This document shows, piece after piece, positions 36,267 through 39,090 of a stretch of 39,090 nt of DNA (position 1 is the first letter of the stretch; each line of letters starts with the position of its first letter). Source of the stretch: Pseudacidovorax intermedius (GTDB lineage Bacteria; Pseudomonadota; Gammaproteobacteria; Burkholderiales; Burkholderiaceae_C); NCBI RefSeq assembly GCF_001476815.1, contig NZ_LDSL01000129.1, positions 1-39,090 on the forward strand, written 5' to 3'. The notes under the pieces were generated by a model. That model searched no databases, was not told the origin of the DNA, and saw only the letters and a program-made list of their open reading frames with translations. The position numbers and the translations under genes are program-made.

Positions 36267-36905
36267 CTAGCTGCCGACATAGCGGCCCGGCCGGTGGTTG
36301 ATCCAGAGGAAGCCGCCCATCACCATCGCACCCAGGACGGACCAGCCGACCCTGGCCGGCGGCACCACGGCCAGCGCCGCCAGCAGCACGCTGCAGTCGA
36401 TGGCCAGTTGCACCTTGCCGGCGCGCCAGCCGCGGCGCTCCTGCAGGTAGAGCGCGACCACGGTGGCGCCACCCAGGCTGGCCCGGTGGCGGGCCAGGAA
36501 CAGGCAGCCGGTGCCGAGCATCAGGCCGCCGAACACGGCCGCGAAGGCCGGATGCAGCGCCTGGATGGTGACGAAGCGCGGGGCCGTCTCGGTCAGCACG
36601 GACAGCAGCGCAATGGCGGCGAAGGTCTTGATGGTGAATTCGCCGCCCATCTGCTTCCAGGCGAAGCCGTAGAAGGGCAGGTTGAGCAGGAAGAAGCACA
36701 GGCCCATGCCGACGCCCGTGGTGTAGTGCAGCAGGAAGGCCGCCCCGGCCGTGCCGCCGGTCAGCAGGCCGGCCTGCCCGAACAGCACCAGAGCCATGGC
36801 GACGAACAGCGTGCCCGCGCACAAGGCCTGGATGTCTTCGAGGCGGCTGTGGCGAAGGGAGGGTGTCGATACGGCCATGGTGCGGGCGGGAGCGGGGGCG
36901 TCCAT
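36267..36905 (-). CDS. YitT-family (DUF161) membrane protein
   Basis: The 212-residue protein has about five hydrophobic segments; AGTLFVAMALVLFGQAGLLTGGTAGAAFLLHY and GLCFFLLNLPFYGFAWKQMGGEFTIKTF are characteristic of the YitT/DUF161 family, and GGLMLGTGCLFLARHRASLGGATVVALYLQ matches its second repeat. Function is unknown for the family. The N terminus could alternatively start at 36878, ten codons later. It is transcribed toward phaZ with a 101-base gap, so may be independent. Confidence 0.85.
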   Translation of the reverse strand: MDAPAPARTMAVSTPSLRHSRLEDIQALCAGTLFVAMALVLFGQAGLLTGGTAGAAFLLHYTTGVGMGLCFFLLNLPFYGFAWKQMGGEFTIKTFAAIALLSVLTETAPRFVTIQALHPAFAAVFGGLMLGTGCLFLARHRASLGGATVVALYLQERRGWRAGKVQLAIDCSVLLAALAVVPPARVGWSVLGAMVMGGFLWINHRPGRYVGS

Positions 36906-37165
36906 GGGCGGATGCTACGCAATAAGCAAGCCAAATCCGCGTTTCGCCGATGCGGCGCCGCGCCGCGCAATGCGGGAAAACGCTGGTGGCGCAGCGGATG
37001 TCGGGCGTTAGGGGGCGTTCCGTATTGCGGCTGCTGGTCGTACGGCCCGTCGATGTCTTTGCAACGTGCCGCCAGCCCTCTTTCGTGATGTCGCTTTTAT
37101 GAAACAGCCCTTGACAGACAAGACCTTCATGGCGCTGCGAATCCGCGCCGCATGTCGCGCAACTC
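36906..37165. other. Non-coding region upstream of the riboswitch
   Basis: About 260 bases hold no credible gene. A perfect TTGACA lies at 37111-37116 and could be the -35 of the promoter driving the riboswitch transcript, but the region 15-19 bases downstream (catggcgctg) is a poor -10. The promoter of the divergent YitT-family gene should lie near 36910-36960. Confidence 0.35.
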
Positions 37166-37290
37166 GCTGCTGACACGCGAAGGCGATGCAGGCGTCGCGG
37201 TGGCGCGCGGAATCTCCCGAGGATTCACAAGTCGGGTGAGGCCCCGCAACCGTCGCCCGTAAGCCGTAAAACGCCCGGTCTGCCAAACAT
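37166..37290 (+). promoter_or_regulatory. Cobalamin riboswitch
   Basis: The conserved core is visible in order: GGAA (37209-37212), a P5-like stem CCCGA (37216-37220)/TCGGG (37232-37236) with the cacaag loop, the highly conserved gaggccccgcaaccgtc block (37238-37254), then the B12-box-like cgcccggtctgcc (37272-37284). ggcgt (37191-37195) can pair with acgcc (37271-37275) to enclose the core. The B12 box is slightly shorter than the E. coli btuB form. A ribosome binding site follows 8 bases later, as in riboswitches that block translation when AdoCbl is bound. Confidence 0.75.
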
Positions 37291-37307
37291 CCAGGAGTTC
37301 GTCCGCC

Positions 37308-37520
37308 ATGCAGCAGCTTTCCATCGCCACCGCCCCCTTGAGCACACCGCCGGCGGACCCGGCTGAAATGCCGGTGCAACCGGACCGCAGCGTGCCGCCG
37401 ATCCCCGGGCAGCAGCCGCCGTCGCCTGTTCTGCCCGCCATGCGCGCCAAGCTGGCGATGCACATGCGCGCGCATCGCGACTTCATGCTGGCAGCGTCGT
37501 TCCGTTGGCGCACCGTCTGA
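37308..37520 (+). CDS. Unrecognised 70-residue Pro-rich protein under the cobalamin riboswitch
   Basis: AGGAG (37293-37297) lies ten bases before the ATG, immediately after the riboswitch, making this the only gene the switch can directly control. The protein is Pro-rich over residues 10-43 (about one in three Pro), has no membrane span or signal peptide, and ends in a basic amphipathic helix-like part with a Met/His-rich cluster MHMRAHRDFM (51-60). It does not resemble CbtB, BtuB or any cobalamin enzyme I know. It could be a novel B12/cobalt-related protein, a leader peptide, or the remnant of a lost transporter gene. Confidence 0.6.
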   Translation: MQQLSIATAPLSTPPADPAEMPVQPDRSVPPIPGQQPPSPVLPAMRAKLAMHMRAHRDFMLAASFRWRTV

Positions 37521-37777
37521 CGGCGATGGCCCACGCACCGTTGGCCAATCCGCGTCGCTCCTCCTGAACGAGCGCAGTCGGCGGGCAACTTTGCCACCGG
37601 GACGCGGCTGCAGGCATAACCAGCCCGTGCTTTCGACGCGCCTCGTCTCTAAACCGGGCCTCTGACCGACAAGTTCGGCCAGCGCCTCGCATTACCATCG
37701 ACCTTCCGTTGCCGTCCCCACAGGGCGGCTTTCGTTGTCGGCACGCCGCCGATGTTGAACACGAGGGAAGGTTTTCC
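37521..37777. other. Non-coding region before the YqjD-like gene
   Basis: About 257 bases with no credible gene on either strand. A ttgcca-N17-gcataa pair (37591-37619) is a possible promoter for the YqjD-like gene. I see no terminator hairpin for the riboswitch-controlled gene. Confidence 0.3.
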
Positions 37778-38089
37778 ATGTCCGTTTCTAAGAATCTCGA
37801 AGACGCCGCCAATGCCGTGGTGGAGGATCTCGCCAGCGATGTGCGCGGTGTGCTGTCCAACAAGGACCTCGAAGGCGTTCCCCAACTCAAAGCGCTGAAG
37901 CAGCGCGTGGAAACCAAGCTGGCCATCGCCCGCGAACTGGCGGCGGAAAAGAGCAAGGTCGCCGCGAAGAAGGCCAAGGAAGCCGCACAGACTGCCAACG
38001 CCTACGCGCATGACGAACCCTGGCAGATCGCTGGCGCGGCCCTCGCCGTCGGCGTGCTCGTCGGCCTGCTGATCGGCAATCGCCGTTGA
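37778..38089 (+). CDS. DUF883 (ElaB/YqjD-type) membrane-anchored protein
   Basis: The 103-residue protein has a long charged helical body (about 1-80, KSKVAAKKAKEAAQTANAY) and a C-terminal membrane span ending in GVLVGLLIGNRR, the hallmark of the ElaB/YgaM/YqjD family. YqjD of E. coli is a stationary-phase inner-membrane protein that binds ribosomes through its N-terminal part. GAGGGAAGG precedes the ATG at 37778. It is followed 49 bases later by a YqjE-like gene, the conserved family pairing. Confidence 0.92.
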   Translation: MSVSKNLEDAANAVVEDLASDVRGVLSNKDLEGVPQLKALKQRVETKLAIARELAAEKSKVAAKKAKEAAQTANAYAHDEPWQIAGAALAVGVLVGLLIGNRR

Positions 38090-38138
38090 GCGCGCACATC
38101 GTTGCGATGACCGATGCCGTGGCGTCCCGGAGGACGGC

Positions 38139-38825
38139 ATGAACCGCGCGCTCGATCTGCTGGGGGTGGGCCGGCGGGTGCGCCGATGGAAGGCCGCCGG
38201 CGCCGAAGCCGCGCTGGGCGTCCACGACAGGGCCCAGCTGGCCGGCGTGGCTTGGCGGGAAGCCCGGAGCCCGCTCGCGCAGTCCGTCGCGCTGGGTGTC
38301 GCACTTGCCCTTGTGAGCGTGGTGGCGGCCCTGGCGCTGTCGGCGGCCGTCATCGTCCACGCCTGGGATGGGCCCATGCGCGTGCGTGCCGCTTGGGCCG
38401 TGGCGCTCACGTGGGGGGTGGTCTGGGCAGTGCTCTGCACCGTTCTGCTGGCGCGCCTGCGCCAGACCCGTCTTGCCGTCGCGCCGCTGCAGGAGGCGCT
38501 TCATCGCGACCTCCACGGCAACGGCGACACGACCGTCCCGCCGCCTGACGCACAGCAATTGGCGCTGCAGCGCGAGGAGATCCTGGCCCGGATCGCCGAG
38601 CAGCGCGAACGCCGCGCCCTGGTCCGTGCGCATCGCGAAGCCGCCCGGGAGGCCGCTGCGGCGCGTCCGCCCGTCCAGCCGCTGTCCGCGAAGGCCGTGC
38701 AGCTGGCCAAGGCGCATCCCGTGGCCGCGGGCGCCGCGGCGGCCGCCGTGGTGGCCGTCATCGGCCCGCGCCGCGTGCTGCGGTGGACCGGCTGGCTGCT
38801 GCCGATCCTCCTGAAACTGCGTTGA
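38139..38825 (+). CDS. YqjE-like holin-family protein fused to a YqjK-like tail
   Basis: The 228-residue protein has two membrane spans (about 45-73 and 82-106) in a YqjE/phage-holin-III-6-like domain (LAGVAWREARSPLAQSVALG). A charged helical stretch (130-185, QREEILARIAEQRERRALVRAHR) leads to a C-terminal part (AHPVAAGAAAAAVVAVIGPRRVLRWTGWLL) that resembles the separate YqjK-like protein found after YqjE elsewhere. CGGAGGACGGC precedes the ATG. Together with the upstream gene it is an envelope/stress module of poorly defined function. The fusion reading is my inference. Confidence 0.75.
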   Translation: MNRALDLLGVGRRVRRWKAAGAEAALGVHDRAQLAGVAWREARSPLAQSVALGVALALVSVVAALALSAAVIVHAWDGPMRVRAAWAVALTWGVVWAVLCTVLLARLRQTRLAVAPLQEALHRDLHGNGDTTVPPPDAQQLALQREEILARIAEQRERRALVRAHREAAREAAAARPPVQPLSAKAVQLAKAHPVAAGAAAAAVVAVIGPRRVLRWTGWLLPILLKLR

Positions 38826-38836
38826 GCGGAAAGCGA

Positions 38837-38856
38837 CGGCCGGCCTTGTCCGGCCG
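38837..38856. terminator. GC hairpin between convergent genes
   Basis: cggccgg (38837-38843) pairs with ccggccg (38850-38856) around a 6-base loop in the 47-base gap between the convergent YqjE-like gene and pyrD. There is no T tract, so terminator function is uncertain. Confidence 0.4.
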
Positions 38857-38872
38857 CCGCGCCCGCGCGCTG

Positions 38873-39090
38873 TCAGCGCCCGCTGAGTGCCCGGGCAGCC
38901 TCACCGATCAGCGCCGGGCCGCGGTAGATCAGGCCGGAGTAGACCTGCACCACATCCGCTCCCGCCGCGATCTTGGCCAGCGCATCCTCCCCGCTCAGGA
39001 TGCCGCCGACCCCGACGATCGGAAAACCCGGCCCCAGCGCCGCGCGCAGTTGCCGGATCACCCTGTTACTGGCCTCGCGCACCGGTGCGC
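38873..39090 (-). CDS. pyrD: Dihydroorotate dehydrogenase (quinone), PyrD, C-terminal part
   Basis: Only the last 72 or so codons are inside the window; the gene runs off the right edge. [52 protein letters not shown] are the conserved FMN-phosphate-binding end of class 2 dihydroorotate dehydrogenases, which oxidise dihydroorotate to orotate at the inner membrane with ubiquinone. A GTG at 39082 is an internal valine, not a start. Confidence 0.92.
   Translation of the reverse strand, partial: APVREASNRVIRQLRAALGPGFPIVGVGGILSGEDALAKIAAGADVVQVYSGLIYRGPALIGEAARALSGR

Noticed and set aside
36166-37176. Long in-frame upstream extension of phaZ (to 837 codons)
   Set aside because: It covers the YitT-family gene in another frame and has no homology; PhaZ homology begins exactly at the ATG at 36165.
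37008-37597. Minus-strand frames across the riboswitch
   Set aside because: They have no motif or ribosome binding site and overlap a structured RNA on the plus strand, which better explains the conserved bases.
37483-37998. Minus-strand frames opposite the YqjD-like gene and intergenic region
   Set aside because: No ribosome binding site, Ala/Ser-rich shadow composition, and contradicted by the clear DUF883 protein on the plus strand.

Overview
The window is a high-GC chromosomal segment from a betaproteobacterium of the Burkholderiales, most likely a Comamonadaceae relative (Variovorax, Ramlibacter or Acidovorax type). This is inferred from overall gene content: PHA metabolism (phaB and an intracellular Cys-type PhaZ), an RnfB-like ferredoxin, EpsC-type serine acetyltransferase, MetE/MetR and a propionyl-CoA carboxylase/methylmalonyl-CoA mutase locus. 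No rRNA or tRNA genes, IS elements, prophage or CRISPR arrays were seen. The genes look like intact core or lineage-specific housekeeping genes, densely packed with many ATGA-type overlaps.

Layout. Positions 144-7037 are largely sulfur metabolism and redox: yggX, an orphan Tat-type sulfate-binding protein, a tiny membrane protein, serine acetyltransferase, a ChrR/YieF-like flavin reductase, and divergent metR/metE with a perfect MetR box. Positions 7213-10102 hold a divergent azoR/LysR pair and a two-gene cassette (DUF2268-like HExxH protein plus a P-loop kinase-like protein), the first gene of which is visibly lower in GC. Positions 10323-16070 look like one seven-gene operon: 1-Cys peroxiredoxin, RBBP9-like hydrolase, Sec-type sulfate-binding protein, CysT, CysW, CysA and DsbB, closed by an intrinsic terminator. 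Then come phaB with its own terminator, a KefB/YbaL-type antiporter, two unknown genes, a MarR/EmrB pair and dusA.

Positions 23437-33297 form a propionyl-CoA to succinyl-CoA locus. A divergent GntR/FCD regulator sits beside an 11-bp tandem operator candidate. It is followed by AdoCbl-dependent methylmalonyl-CoA mutase, its GTPase chaperone MeaB, PCC beta, a glutathione transferase, PCC alpha (biotin-carrying), biotin synthase, and a VOC protein that looks like the missing methylmalonyl-CoA epimerase. The locus thus encodes the enzymes, the chaperone for one cofactor and the synthase for the other.

On the other strand, 33345-36165 encodes PhaZ (with an unusual histone-H1-like tail), an RnfB-like ferredoxin and a LysE-type exporter, preceded by a YitT-family membrane protein. 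At 37166-37290 there is a likely cobalamin riboswitch whose only downstream gene is an unrecognised 70-residue Pro-rich protein; this is the most novel-looking element here. The window ends with a YqjD-like/YqjE-like pair and the 3' part of pyrD.

Themes that connect the regions are sulfate/cysteine/methionine supply with thiol redox, and B12- and biotin-dependent propionate/PHA carbon flow.
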